Counted from the first letter of the stretch, positions 53,342 to 62,700 are shown. The stretch: 64,000 nt of DNA from Nostoc sp. MG11 (GCF_014904695.1 NZ_JACXXN010000031.1:1-64000); one strand, 5' to 3'. A program made the numbers and translations. The notes: a model not told the origin generated them from the letters alone.

Positions 53342-54556
53342 ATGCGAATTTCCAAACTACCCTGGTCTGTACGCCAATTCTGTACTCATGTGTTAGCGAT
53401 CGCGCTAGGAGTTATATTAACGGTTAGCAGCCTCCAAGTATTACCTTCTCAAGCAGAACCCGCGCCCACGAATACTGCTGGTGATGCGCCAGAACTCATT
53501 GCTCAGCGAGAATCACCAGCAAATGCTGCTATTGGTAGCAGTAGCTTTGTGACAGCAGCAGTAAATCGCGTTGGTACAGCAGTTGTACGGATAGATACAG
53601 AACGTACAATTACTCGGCGTGTCGATCCATTTTTTGAAGACCCGTTTTTCCGTCGGTTTTTTGGTGAAGGTTTACCTCAACAGATGCCTTCTGAGCAATT
53701 GCGCGGTTTAGGCTCTGGTTTCATTATTGATAAAAGCGGGTTAGTTTTGACCAATGCTCATGTGGTCGATAAAGCTGATAAGGTGACAGTCCGCCTCAAA
53801 GATGGTCGCACCTTTGAAGGAAAGGTTCAAGGAATTGATGAAGTCACAGATTTAGCGGTAGTTAAGATTAACGCTGGTAACGATTTACCAGTTGCGCCTT
53901 TGGGTTCTTCTAATAATGTACAGGTAGGAGACTGGGCGATCGCAGTTGGTAATCCTTTAGGATTTGATAACACCGTTACTTTGGGAATTGTTAGCACCCT
54001 CAAACGTTCTAGTGCTCAAGTTGGTATTAGTGATAAACGTCTAGAGTTTATTCAAACCGATGCAGCAATTAATCCTGGTAACTCTGGCGGGCCACTGTTG
54101 AATGGTCGGGGTGAAGTGATTGGGATCAATACAGCAATTCGCCCTGATGCGATGGGTATTGGGTTTGCTATTCCTATAGATAAAGCTAAAGTGATCGCAG
54201 CTCAACTGCAACGCGACGGTAAAGTTGCTCACCCCTATTTAGGTGTGCAAATGCTAACTTTGACACCCCAGCTAGCCAAGCAAAATAACACTGATCCTAA
54301 TTCTCCTATCCAAATACCAGAAGTTAACGGTGTTTTGGTAATGCGAGTTATACCCAACTCCCCAGCGGCAACTGCGGGTGTCCGACGTGGCGATGTAATT
54401 GTTCAAATTGATGGTAAACCAATCACCACTGCTGAACAATTGCAAAATATTGTTGAAGACAGTCGCCTCGGTCAAACTTTGCAGGTGAAGGTGCAACGAG
54501 GTAATCAGACACAGCAACTTTCAGTCCGCACAGCTGAGTTACAAAATGCTTCGTAG
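53342..54556 (+). CDS. HtrA/Deg-type serine protease
   Basis: This 404-residue protein has an N-terminal signal/anchor ([19 protein letters not shown], cleavage near SQAEP at about 39). A trypsin-like domain carries the complete triad His140 (LTNAHVVD), Asp170 ([10 protein letters not shown]) and Ser248 ([10 protein letters not shown]). One PDZ domain follows (about 295-395, [11 protein letters not shown] and [15 protein letters not shown]). This is the cyanobacterial HhoA/HhoB/HtrA group, periplasmic or lumenal proteases that remove damaged proteins under stress; which of the three it is cannot be told. ATG 53342 is preferred over an in-frame GTG at 53336; TTAGG lies at a suitable distance. 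Confidence 0.93.
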   Translation: MRISKLPWSVRQFCTHVLAIALGVILTVSSLQVLPSQAEPAPTNTAGDAPELIAQRESPANAAIGSSSFVTAAVNRVGTAVVRIDTERTITRRVDPFFEDPFFRRFFGEGLPQQMPSEQLRGLGSGFIIDKSGLVLTNAHVVDKADKVTVRLKDGRTFEGKVQGIDEVTDLAVVKINAGNDLPVAPLGSSNNVQVGDWAIAVGNPLGFDNTVTLGIVSTLKRSSAQVGISDKRLEFIQTDAAINPGNSGGPLLNGRGEVIGINTAIRPDAMGIGFAIPIDKAKVIAAQLQRDGKVAHPYLGVQMLTLTPQLAKQNNTDPNSPIQIPEVNGVLVMRVIPNSPAATAGVRRGDVIVQIDGKPITTAEQLQNIVEDSRLGQTLQVKVQRGNQTQQLSVRTAELQNAS

Positions 54557-54694
54557 TTAGTTAGCAAAGTACAGATGTCTCCGACAAGCCCTTCGGGTAT
54601 CTACAGCGTAAGTCACTGCTCTGATTTATCGCTGAGTACCAAGTTTTGAGATAATTGTAGGACTTGTCAGTAGACTTATTACAAAATGCGAATA

Positions 54695-54796
54695 ATACCA
54701 ATTTAAAAAAAGAATGTGACAGATAGACCATGTAGAGACGTTGCAATGCAACGTCTCTACCAAAGGATTTGTTGCAATCATTAATTGAATCGGTAT
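54695..54796 (-). repeat. 102-bp palindrome-cored element, copy 2
   Basis: This is the same element as at 22796-22897, inverted: read on the minus strand it starts ATACCGATTCAATTAATG and ends AAATTGGTAT, with the palindrome GTAGAGACGTTGC in the middle. The two copies have equal length and only about five differences. It lies between htrA and the FAD oxidoreductase gene, in a 450-base spacer with further short repeats (AACACAGATAATTCATCTGT near 54825). Confidence 0.85.
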
Positions 54797-55005
54797 AAGC
54801 AAAAATAAGGAACCACAGATGAACACAGATAATTCATCTGTGTTTATCTGTGGTTTAATTTCTAAAAAATAGACTTTTGTAAGAGGTTGAGTAATCACCA
54901 ATATCCCGTATTGCTTATCTGGATTGCTACAAAGAACAATCACCTATTTATCCCCTCAGCCTTGCAAGAGAATATTTTTAAGTCGTTTACACGCAACATA
55001 TTTAG

Positions 55006-56151
55006 ATGAAAACCTACGACTGGATTGTAGTTGGCGGTGGAATTACGGGTGCTGCACTCGCGTATGAATTAGTCAAAACGGGTTTTACTGTACTTTTATT
55101 AGAGCAATACGAAACACCACACAACGCAACTCGTTATAGTTATGGTGGACTTGCTTATTGGTCAGGTACTACACCCCTAACTCGGCAATTGTGCGAAGAG
55201 GCGATCGCACTTTACCACATCCTGTCTCAAGAGTTAGACGCTGATATCCAATTTCGCCAATTAGACTTATTACTAACTATTACAGCCGATAGTGACCCAG
55301 AAGTAACTGCTGCATCTTACGCGGATTTCGCCATTCCACCTCGCTTACTCAGTGTACAAGAAGCTTGTGAGTTGGAACCACTACTGAACCGAGAGGCGAT
55401 TTCTGGAGCTTTAACTGTCAAACATGGTCATATCCACCCCGGAAAAACAGCACAAGCTTACATCCAAGCTTTTCTGCGTGCTGGGGGTGATATGCAGATT
55501 ACCCAAGTATTGCAAATAGTGCAACATAGTGTAAAAACAACTAATACAACTTACCACAGCGCTAACGTGGTCATTTGTGCGGGTGGACTCAGCCGACAAC
55601 TATTAAAATCAGCTGGTATTTCAATCAAGCTGTATTTTACTCATGCAGAAATTATCGAAACACCACCTGTTGATTTGAGGTTACGCACTTTAATTATGCC
55701 AGCTAATCTGCAACGGTTTAAATTAGAAGCTGAATCTACTCAAGTTGATGAATTGTGGAATCAATCAGATAATGAACCAGTACCACCGATTTTAGATGCT
55801 GGTGCAATTCAGTTTCAAGATGGTAGCTTGCGCTTAGGTCAAATTAGCCGTGTTCTCACAAATCCTCATGCCAAGGTAAACTCAGAAGCAAGTGAAAAAT
55901 GGCTGCGAAAAAGCATTACTCAAGTATTACCAGCCTTGGGAAACTTACCAGGCATCTGGCATCATTGTTTGGTGGCATTTAGTAGCGATAAACTACCTTT
56001 AATTGGTGCTATACCCGGATTTGATGGTATTCATGTTTTCTCTGGGTTTAGCAACCCCCTAGTGATTGTACCGCCCTTAGCAAGGCACTTTGCTAACTTT
56101 GCGATCGCCAAGGAAGATGAAATTATTGCTCAGCTATCTCCTCACCGCTAG
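55006..56151 (+). CDS. FAD-dependent oxidoreductase (DAO family)
   Basis: This 381-residue protein has the dinucleotide-binding start DWIVVGGGITGAALAYELVK (5-24) and the DAO-family second motif RQLDLLLTITAD near 86, then LSRQLLKSAGIS and the C-terminal loop LPLIGAIPGFDGIHVFSGFS near 330-350. It matches glycine oxidase/D-amino acid oxidase-like enzymes, which oxidise an amine or amino acid with FAD. It starts ATG and stands 183 bases before urtA, from which it is separated by a nitrogen-regulated promoter, so a role in nitrogen metabolism is possible but unproven. Confidence 0.87.
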   Translation: MKTYDWIVVGGGITGAALAYELVKTGFTVLLLEQYETPHNATRYSYGGLAYWSGTTPLTRQLCEEAIALYHILSQELDADIQFRQLDLLLTITADSDPEVTAASYADFAIPPRLLSVQEACELEPLLNREAISGALTVKHGHIHPGKTAQAYIQAFLRAGGDMQITQVLQIVQHSVKTTNTTYHSANVVICAGGLSRQLLKSAGISIKLYFTHAEIIETPPVDLRLRTLIMPANLQRFKLEAESTQVDELWNQSDNEPVPPILDAGAIQFQDGSLRLGQISRVLTNPHAKVNSEASEKWLRKSITQVLPALGNLPGIWHHCLVAFSSDKLPLIGAIPGFDGIHVFSGFSNPLVIVPPLARHFANFAIAKEDEIIAQLSPHR

Positions 56152-56218
56152 TAATAATTTTACAAATATTAATTCTTCTTAACCTGGTTAATTTCGGGTT
56201 AACAAAACAGAACAAATT

Positions 56219-56261
56219 GTATCAAAAATAACTTTTTAATTGTCAAATAACGCACTAATAT
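56219..56261 (+). promoter_or_regulatory. NtcA-type promoter of the urt operon
   Basis: GTA-N8-AAC at 56219-56232 differs in one base from the NtcA box GTA-N8-TAC and is followed after 23 bases by TAATAT (56256-56261), a TAN3T -10 box. That spacing is that of a class II NtcA-activated promoter, about 75 bases before the urtA start codon. Known urt operons respond to nitrogen through NtcA. Confidence 0.65.
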
Positions 56262-56333
56262 CACAGTTTAAAGGTTTAAATTGTCAGCTTGCTATTAGCT
56301 AGCTGATTCATTGAGAAGAGAATTGATAAAAAG

Positions 56334-57638
56334 ATGAGTAAACGATTTAATCGACGTAATTTTTTGATTTACGGCTCTGTAACTTTTGGTAGCAGCATTT
56401 TTCTGAAGGCTTGCGCGAATAACTCCCCAACTGCAACAGAGAATCCAGTTGCTTCTCCTGTTGCTGCTACTAGTGGTAACACGATCAAAGTTGGTATTTT
56501 GCACTCTCTGAGTGGCACAATGTCTATTAGTGAAAAAAGCGTCGTAGATGCTGAAAAACTAGCCATTAAAGAAATTAACGCTGCTGGTGGTGTTTTAGGT
56601 AAACAAATTACAGCAATTGTTGAAGATGGTGCTTCTAACTGGGATACCTTTAGGGAAAAAGCAACCAAGCTAATTGATCAAGATAAAACTGCTGTAATCT
56701 TTGGTTGTTGGACTTCTGCTAGTCGCAAGAATGTTAAGCCAGTATTTGAGAGCAAAAACCACATGCTCTGGTATCCCGTGCAGTACGAAGGTCAAGAGTG
56801 TTCTAAAAACATTTTTTACACAGGTGCAGCCCCAAATCAACAAATCGAACCATCTGTTGACTGGCTGTTAAAAAATAAAGGCAAACAGTTCTTTTTAGTT
56901 GGCTCTGACTACGTTTTCCCACGTACTGCTAATACAATAGTTAAATCTCAACTAGAAGCTCTCGGTGGAACAACAGTTGGTGAGGATTATTTACCATTAG
57001 GTAACACAGAAGTTACATCTATTATCACTAAAATTAAGCAAAATTTGCCTAATGGCGGCGTAATTTACAATACTCTAAATGGTGATAGTAATGTCGCTTT
57101 TTTCAAACAATTGAAAGGGGCTGGATTGACACCAGAAAAATATCCTTCTATGTCAGTAAGTATTGCTGAAGAAGAAGTTAAAGCAATTGGTGTAGAGTAT
57201 CTCAAAGGTCATTACGCTGCTTGGAATTACTTTCAGACAGTAGACACACCTGCTAACAAGAAGTTTGTCGCAGCTTTTAAGAAAGAATATGGTGCAAATC
57301 GGGTAACAAATGACCCAATGGAAGCAGCATATATTGCAGTTTATTTGTGGAAGCAAGCAGTAGAAAAAGCCGACACTACTGATTTAGCTAAAGTGCGTGC
57401 TGCGGCTTATGGTCAAACTATCGATGCTCCTGAAGGCAAAGTGACAATGAACGCCAATAATCACATATCCAAAATTGTGCGGATTGGTCAAGTAAGAGAC
57501 GATGGTTTGTTTGATATTGTCTATGCTACTCCTGCACCAGTTGAACCAGTTCCCTGGAATCAGTATGTGAAGGAAACTAAAGGATTTGCTTGTGATTGGT
57601 CTGACCCGGCTAAGGGTGGTAAATACAAAAAAGTTTAA
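56334..57638 (+). CDS. urtA: UrtA, urea ABC transporter substrate-binding lipoprotein
   Basis: This 434-residue protein has an N-terminal RRNF twin-arginine-like motif and the lipobox FLKAC with Cys27, so it is likely exported and lipid-anchored. The rest is a periplasmic-binding fold of the branched-chain amino acid/urea type (TIKVGILHSLSGTMSISEKS, AVIFGCWTSASRKNVKPVFE, GAAPNQQIEPSVDWL, VFPRTANTIVKSQLEALGG). The following genes give the complete urtABCDE set, so the substrate is urea. ATG start; preceded by an NtcA-type promoter. Confidence 0.95.
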   Translation: MSKRFNRRNFLIYGSVTFGSSIFLKACANNSPTATENPVASPVAATSGNTIKVGILHSLSGTMSISEKSVVDAEKLAIKEINAAGGVLGKQITAIVEDGASNWDTFREKATKLIDQDKTAVIFGCWTSASRKNVKPVFESKNHMLWYPVQYEGQECSKNIFYTGAAPNQQIEPSVDWLLKNKGKQFFLVGSDYVFPRTANTIVKSQLEALGGTTVGEDYLPLGNTEVTSIITKIKQNLPNGGVIYNTLNGDSNVAFFKQLKGAGLTPEKYPSMSVSIAEEEVKAIGVEYLKGHYAAWNYFQTVDTPANKKFVAAFKKEYGANRVTNDPMEAAYIAVYLWKQAVEKADTTDLAKVRAAAYGQTIDAPEGKVTMNANNHISKIVRIGQVRDDGLFDIVYATPAPVEPVPWNQYVKETKGFACDWSDPAKGGKYKKV

Positions 57639-57769
57639 ACCAAGGACTTTTTACCTTTGTGTCTTTGTGTTTCAAAAGTAAATCATCACTAAGGCACGAA
57701 GACACTAAGGAAAGTACGTTGACTATTGACTATTTACTAACAACAAGCTGATATCTATTGAGGTAAAAA

Positions 57770-58930
57770 GTGTTAACAGGTTTTTTAGAAGCTGTATTTA
57801 ATGGTGTTAGTATTGGCGCTGTATTATTAATTGCCGCGTTGGGACTAGCCATTATATTTGGATTGATGGGTGTCATCAATATGGCTCATGGTGAATTGAT
57901 GATGTTTGGTGCTTATGCAACATTTGTTGTCCAAAATTTATGTAAACAATTAGGTGGATTGTGGTTTGAAGGTTATATATTTTTAGCGTTAATTATCGCT
58001 TTTATTTTCACGGCTGCTGTGGGACTAATTCTAGAAAGAGGTGTGATTCGTTATCTCTATGGACGCCCTTTAGAAACTCTATTAGCAACTTGGGGCGTAA
58101 GTTTGATTTTTCAGCAGTTTGTTCGCAGCGTGAATTGGGTCTTGGTAATTGGTATTGGACTTTTTTCTCTGCTGTTTTTTGGAGGTTTATGGGTTTTAAA
58201 TTCCCGTACGAATTTGGGTAGAGTTCGTAACTGGATTGTGGCGGTGATATTGTTATTATCGCTGGGGGTGACAATAGCAACTGGCAATTTATTGAGCCAA
58301 ACTTATCAGCAAGCAGTAACTCAACCTTGGTTTGGCGCTCAAAATGTGGATGTAACAGCTCCTACTTGGTTACAAGCTGGGATATCGTTGGCTGGTGTGC
58401 AATTGCCATTTGCTAGGCTATTTATTATTACTTTGACAATAATTTGTGTGGCAGGAATTTACTTATTTTTGCAACGTTCTAACTGGGGTTTAAGGATTCG
58501 GGCTGTCACACAAAATCGGAGTATGAGTGCTTGTTTGGGTATCCCAACTCAAAAAGTTGATGCTATGACTTTTGCACTGGGTTCAGGTTTAGCTGGTGTG
58601 GCTGGATGTGCTATCAGTTTGCTCGGTTCTGTGGGCCCAAATACGGGACAGAATTATATTATCGATACTTTTATGGTTGTTGTCGTCGGCGGTGTGGGCA
58701 ACTTGGCGGGTACTATTGTGGCAGCGTTGGGAATTGGTACAGCTAATTTTTTAATTGGTTCTGGTACTCTGGCTTTGTTGTTAAGTCCTGTTAAACCTTT
58801 GGCAGATTTATTTAGTTTTTTTGCTACGACAAGTATGGCGAAGGTGATGGTATTTGCGCTAATTATTGTGTTTTTACAGTGGAAGCCTGGGGGAATTTTT
58901 CCGCAAAAGGGCCGTACTGTTGATGTTTAA
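57770..58930 (+). CDS. urtB: UrtB, urea ABC transporter permease
   Basis: This 386-residue integral membrane protein (LivH type) begins LTGFLEAVFNGVSIGAVLLI with GLMGVINMAHGELMMFGAYA at about 37-56, the hallmark of branched-chain/urea permeases. It continues with eight or more helices and the cytoplasmic contact loop RIRAVTQNRSMSACLGIPTQ near 246-265. The start is GTG at 57770, preceded by GAGG. It lies 131 bases behind urtA; the spacer holds a short repeat-like sequence (TTTGTGTCTTTGTG). Confidence 0.93.
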   Translation: MLTGFLEAVFNGVSIGAVLLIAALGLAIIFGLMGVINMAHGELMMFGAYATFVVQNLCKQLGGLWFEGYIFLALIIAFIFTAAVGLILERGVIRYLYGRPLETLLATWGVSLIFQQFVRSVNWVLVIGIGLFSLLFFGGLWVLNSRTNLGRVRNWIVAVILLLSLGVTIATGNLLSQTYQQAVTQPWFGAQNVDVTAPTWLQAGISLAGVQLPFARLFIITLTIICVAGIYLFLQRSNWGLRIRAVTQNRSMSACLGIPTQKVDAMTFALGSGLAGVAGCAISLLGSVGPNTGQNYIIDTFMVVVVGGVGNLAGTIVAALGIGTANFLIGSGTLALLLSPVKPLADLFSFFATTSMAKVMVFALIIVFLQWKPGGIFPQKGRTVDV

Positions 58931-58960
58931 ATGTCACGCAGAGACGCGGAGGCGCAGAGA

Positions 58961-60079
58961 ATGAGAAGGAAGGGAGGAAGGTTACTAATTGAGGTGGGGG
59001 TGGTGGTTGCGATCGCACTCATCCTAATATTAATTATGCCAGCGGTGCTTTCGGAGTTTCGTTTGAATTTGCTGGGGCGATTTCTATCTCTGGCGATTGT
59101 GGCTTTGGGGATTGATCTGATTTGGGGTTATACTGGTTTATTGAGTTTGGGACATGGAATTTTCTTTGGTTTGGGTGGATATGCGATCGCTATGTACCTA
59201 AAGCTGCAAGTCCCGACTGGTGAGTTGCCTGATTTCATGAGTCTTTATGGGGTAACGCAACTTCCCTGGTTTTGGCAACCTTTTTATTCTTTTCCTTTGA
59301 CAATAGCTGCTGTGGTATTAATTCCAGGGTTATTAGCGGGAATATTGGGATATTTAGTATTTCGTAATCGGCTGAAGGGAGTTTATTTTTCTATCTTGAC
59401 TCAAGCCGCAACTATTGTATTTTTCAATTTCTTTAATGGTCAACAGCAACTTTTCAATGGTACGAATGGACTGATAGATTTCACAACTTTGTTTGGTGCA
59501 ACGGTTAGTGATGCAAAAACCCAATTTGTGTTCTACATTCTGACGGTGGTACTTCTCGCAGCCACGTACGGAATTTGTCGCTGGTTGACAAGTGGACGCT
59601 TTGGTAGATTATTAATAGCTATTCGTGATGATGAAAGTCGGGTCAGATTTTCTGGCTATGACCCTACAGATTTTAAAGTAGTAGTGTTTGCAGTTTCAGG
59701 TGCGATCGCAGGCATAGCAGGAGCATTTTACACTCTCCAAAGTGGTTCTGTATCACCCAGAGCAATGGATATTGCTTTTTCGATTGAAATGGTAATTTGG
59801 GTGGCGGTAGGAGGACGTGCTACTTTAATTGGGGCAATTGTTGGAGCTTTGTTAGTAAATTATGCTCGCGCTTTTTTAAGTGAACAATTTGCCGAAATCT
59901 GGTTATTTTTCCAAGGCGCACTATTTTTGATAGTCGTCACAGTGCTTCCTGATGGCCTAGTGGGATGGTTGCGTAGTCAAAATATTCCTCTTTTCAACCG
60001 TCGTCAACAAATTGCTACATATCCTACTTTGGAAGAAGACGCCCAAGTGCAACATGAACGCCAAAATATTGGAAACTGA
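58961..60079 (+). CDS. urtC: UrtC, urea ABC transporter permease
   Basis: This 372-residue LivM-type permease starts with a basic segment and helix (LLIEVGVVVAIALILILIMP), then SLAIVALGIDLIWGYTGLLS, LGHGIFFGLGGYAIAMYL, several more helices, and the loop RLLIAIRDDESRVRFSGYDP near 225-245. I prefer ATG 58961 to the ATG at 58931. GGAGG at 58948-58952 is eight bases ahead of 58961, while 58931 has no such site and its extra ten residues (MSRRDAEAQR) are encoded by a dispersed repeat. Confidence 0.92.
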   Translation: MRRKGGRLLIEVGVVVAIALILILIMPAVLSEFRLNLLGRFLSLAIVALGIDLIWGYTGLLSLGHGIFFGLGGYAIAMYLKLQVPTGELPDFMSLYGVTQLPWFWQPFYSFPLTIAAVVLIPGLLAGILGYLVFRNRLKGVYFSILTQAATIVFFNFFNGQQQLFNGTNGLIDFTTLFGATVSDAKTQFVFYILTVVLLAATYGICRWLTSGRFGRLLIAIRDDESRVRFSGYDPTDFKVVVFAVSGAIAGIAGAFYTLQSGSVSPRAMDIAFSIEMVIWVAVGGRATLIGAIVGALLVNYARAFLSEQFAEIWLFFQGALFLIVVTVLPDGLVGWLRSQNIPLFNRRQQIATYPTLEEDAQVQHERQNIGN

Positions 60080-60800
60080 AAACGTAACCGTCAGTTTTGA
60101 CGGCTTTAAAGCACTAAACCAGCTGAACTTTAGCATGGATTTAGGTGAATTGCGGGTAGTAATTGGCCCCAATGGTGCTGGAAAAACAACGTTTCTTGAT
60201 GTAATTACAGGTAAAGTCCAACCAACCGTTGGGCGAGTCTTATTCAAAGGGAAAAACTTGCGTTCTTTACCTGAACATCAAATTGCGCGGTTAGGAATCG
60301 GGCGCAAGTTTCAAACACCTCGAATTTACCTGAACTTAACACCTCGTGAAAATCTAGAAATTACTAGTAACCGCAATAAAAATGCCTTTTCTACTTTGTT
60401 TGGGCGTCCTGATGCTGCTGAAAAAAATAGTATTAAAGGGTTATTGGAAACTATCGGTTTAACTCTGAAAGCGGACATTCCAGCAACTTTATTGTCCCAC
60501 GGAGAAAAGCAACGTTTAGAAATTGGGATGTTAGTAGCACAGTCTCCTGACTTATTACTTGTTGATGAACCAGTTGCCGGTTTAACCGATGAAGAAACCT
60601 ATAATATTGGTGAATTACTTTTAGCATTAGCACAAAGTCATTCAATTTTAGTAATTGAACATGATATGGAATTTGTGCGTCAAATTGCCCGCAAAGTCAC
60701 AGTACTGCATGAAGGTTCGGTGCTGTGCGAAGGCAGTTTTGAGGAAGTTCAAAATGACTCCCGCGTTATTGAAGTATATCTGGGACAACAACATGAATAA
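60054..60800 (+). CDS. urtD: UrtD, urea ABC transporter ATPase
   Basis: This 248-residue ATPase (LivG type) carries Walker A IGPNGAGKTTF near 33, the Q-loop FQTPRIYLNLTPREN near 88, signature LSHGEKQRLE near 148 and Walker B DLLLVDEPVAGLT near 168, with H-loop IEHDMEF. I chose ATG 60054 (MNAKILETENV), which overlaps the end of urtC by 26 bases; an earlier ATG would add residues not typical of the family. It powers urea uptake together with UrtE. Confidence 0.93.
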   Translation: MNAKILETENVTVSFDGFKALNQLNFSMDLGELRVVIGPNGAGKTTFLDVITGKVQPTVGRVLFKGKNLRSLPEHQIARLGIGRKFQTPRIYLNLTPRENLEITSNRNKNAFSTLFGRPDAAEKNSIKGLLETIGLTLKADIPATLLSHGEKQRLEIGMLVAQSPDLLLVDEPVAGLTDEETYNIGELLLALAQSHSILVIEHDMEFVRQIARKVTVLHEGSVLCEGSFEEVQNDSRVIEVYLGQQHE

Positions 60801-60818
60801 ATCGTCATAATTGAATCC

Positions 60819-61019
60819 ATGTTGAAAACAGTGGTGGCATTGACTGGAATGTTCAAGCGATTTCTGACATCAGGTCAACAACGCACCAAAGTAGGCATTG
60901 AGCGGTTTGCTGCCGAAATTGGTATTGCACCGGGGATTGTAGTCGGCAGACTTCAGCATGATGGAATTTTACCACCTAGCCATTGCAACGATCTAAAGCG
61001 CCGATTTGAGTGGATATAA
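60819..61019 (+). pseudogene. C-terminal remnant of an ImmA/IrrE-type protein inside the urt operon
   Basis: The frame encodes FKRFLTSGQQRTKVGIERFA, then AEIGIAPGIVVGRLQHDG and ILPPSHCNDLKRRFEWI before TAA. This is the C-terminal end usual in ImmA/IrrE-type metallopeptidase proteins, often part of toxin-antitoxin modules. The HEXXH domain and the N-terminal part are absent. It fills the 220-base gap between urtD and urtE, where relatives have little or no spacer. It is very likely a relic of an inserted gene. Confidence 0.65.
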
Positions 61020-61020
61020 G

Positions 61021-61719
61021 ATGCTAAAAATCTCTAACCTTAACGTTTACTACGGTGAAAGCCACATTCTACGTGATGTAGATTTAAATGTACCCTCTGG
61101 GCAAATGGTGTGTTTAATTGGACGCAATGGCGTAGGTAAAACAACCATGCTCAAAACAATTATAGGGTTACTCAAACCCCGTAGCGGTACAATTAACCTT
61201 GCTGGGGAATTAATTAACTCCAAATCTCCAGACAAAAGGGCAAAAATGGGAATTGGTTATGTTCCCCAAGGTCGAGAAATTATACCGCGTTTGACTGTAA
61301 AAGAAAATCTGTTGTTGGGGTTAGAAGCTAGAAGGAAGCAAGTAAAAAAAGCAGAAATTCCAGAGGAAGTTTTTAGCTTATTTCCTGTACTAAAAACTAT
61401 GCTTTCGCGGATGGGTGGTGATTTGAGTGGTGGACAGCAGCAACAACTGGCGATCGCACGTGCTTTAATGGGACAACCCCAATTACTCGTACTGGATGAA
61501 CCTACCGAAGGTATTCAACCCTCCATTATCCTAGAAATTGAAGCCGCAGTCCGTCGCATCATCGAAACCACAGGTATTTCTGTTTTATTGGTAGAGCAAC
61601 ACTTGCACTTTGTCCGTCAGGCTGATTACTATTACGCTATGCAAAAAGGTGGGATTGTCGCCTCTGGTTCAACTGATGAACTCAGCCAAGATGTGATTCA
61701 AAGGTTTTTAGCGGTTTAA
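61021..61719 (+). CDS. urtE: UrtE, urea ABC transporter ATPase
   Basis: This 232-residue ATPase (LivF type) has Walker A LIGRNGVGKTTML near 32, the Q-loop GYVPQGREIIPRL near 78, signature LSGGQQQQLAIARAL near 133, Walker B LLVLDEPTEGIQP near 155 and H-loop VEQHLHFV. I chose ATG 61021 (MLKISNLNVYYGES); an in-frame TTG at 61006 lies within the relic upstream. The 3' end overlaps the convergent minus-strand gene by 38 bases. Confidence 0.93.
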   Translation: MLKISNLNVYYGESHILRDVDLNVPSGQMVCLIGRNGVGKTTMLKTIIGLLKPRSGTINLAGELINSKSPDKRAKMGIGYVPQGREIIPRLTVKENLLLGLEARRKQVKKAEIPEEVFSLFPVLKTMLSRMGGDLSGGQQQQLAIARALMGQPQLLVLDEPTEGIQPSIILEIEAAVRRIIETTGISVLLVEQHLHFVRQADYYYAMQKGGIVASGSTDELSQDVIQRFLAV

Positions 61720-62449
61720 TTTCTGGAATTACATCAATCGCATCTGAAGCAATCAAGTTTGCTGCTTCTTGTAAAAGCTCATTTTGTTCTTTTTGAATAG
61801 CCTCTAAGCGATTAGAAATTTCTGCTAAGCGTTGCTGTTTATCTTTGTAAATTGTTAGAGAATTAACAGGTAGTAAAGCTAGAATATTATCAGTTTTTTT
61901 ATTATCTTTAATTCTTTGAACAGCAAAATTGCCAACTTTATTTAAAGAGAGAAAGCTAAATTTAATAAATGCCTGAATTAATTTTAATGGTACTTGGAGG
62001 ATCGACCAACTAGCTGTTTCAATCAAACGTACAATTGCCTTGATAATGCTCCAAAGTAAAGACAGTCCGAAAAGCAGGATTAATAAACTAATAATTGGGT
62101 GATTAGCCGCCCAAGCTAGTATTTGAACTAACTTAAAAAATCCAGGATGTTGTGTTAGCCAATCACTCGCAGAAGAAGCGATGCCTTCGGCGAGCTTCGC
62201 TGACGCAGTTGTAACTGCTCCCGATGTTGTATTCTTAATTTGCTCAGTTGTTTGCCAACTTTGTTCTAAGGTTGTTGTAACTGTATTAATTGCTCTGTCG
62301 CTCGTTGTAGTTGCAGTTTCCTTTAAGGATTCACCAACTTGCTGTGCTGAGTTAGTTATTGAGTTAACACTTTGATTGACAATTGCTTTCGCTGTTTGCA
62401 AACGTTGCCAAACTTCTTCGGGCAAATTTAGGTCTATTTGCAGTGTCAT
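61682..62449 (-). CDS. Membrane protein of unknown function, convergent with urtE
   Basis: This 255-residue protein begins with a polar, Thr/Gln-rich helical region (residues about 10-95, QTAKAIVNQSVNSITNSAQQ and similar), one or two transmembrane helices (PIISLLILLFGLSLLWSIIK, about 113-132, and ILQVPLKLIQAFIKFSFLSL) and a C-terminal coiled coil (KQQRLAEISNRLEAIQKEQN). I do not recognise the family. Its last 12 codons overlap the 3' end of urtE on the other strand. The start ATG is at 62449 after GGAGG. Confidence 0.75.
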   Translation of the reverse strand: MTLQIDLNLPEEVWQRLQTAKAIVNQSVNSITNSAQQVGESLKETATTTSDRAINTVTTTLEQSWQTTEQIKNTTSGAVTTASAKLAEGIASSASDWLTQHPGFFKLVQILAWAANHPIISLLILLFGLSLLWSIIKAIVRLIETASWSILQVPLKLIQAFIKFSFLSLNKVGNFAVQRIKDNKKTDNILALLPVNSLTIYKDKQQRLAEISNRLEAIQKEQNELLQEAANLIASDAIDVIPEIKPLKTFESHLG

Positions 62450-62700
62450 ACTAAACCTCCAGCACTAATCAACAAATTTCTCCGTTTTAGTTTTGGCAAG
62501 CGATCACCAACGCTCAAAATTCAAACCACTCAACCGAGGTTGGCGCAGCCCACCGTAGCGTATTGGCGTCGAGCGTAGATGCCCACCAGAAGGCTTGTCA
62601 AAGACATCCCAACTTCGGGCGATCAGAATTTCGGTGTCCTTGACTCTGGACTGCCAACCACGAAAATAAGCGCAATTTGTAAGCGCATTAGCTTATTTAA

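Noticed and set aside
58931-58960. Ten-residue N-terminal extension of UrtC
   Set aside because: It is encoded by a dispersed repeat, and the ATG at 58931 has no ribosome-binding site, whereas 58961 has GGAGG at eight bases.
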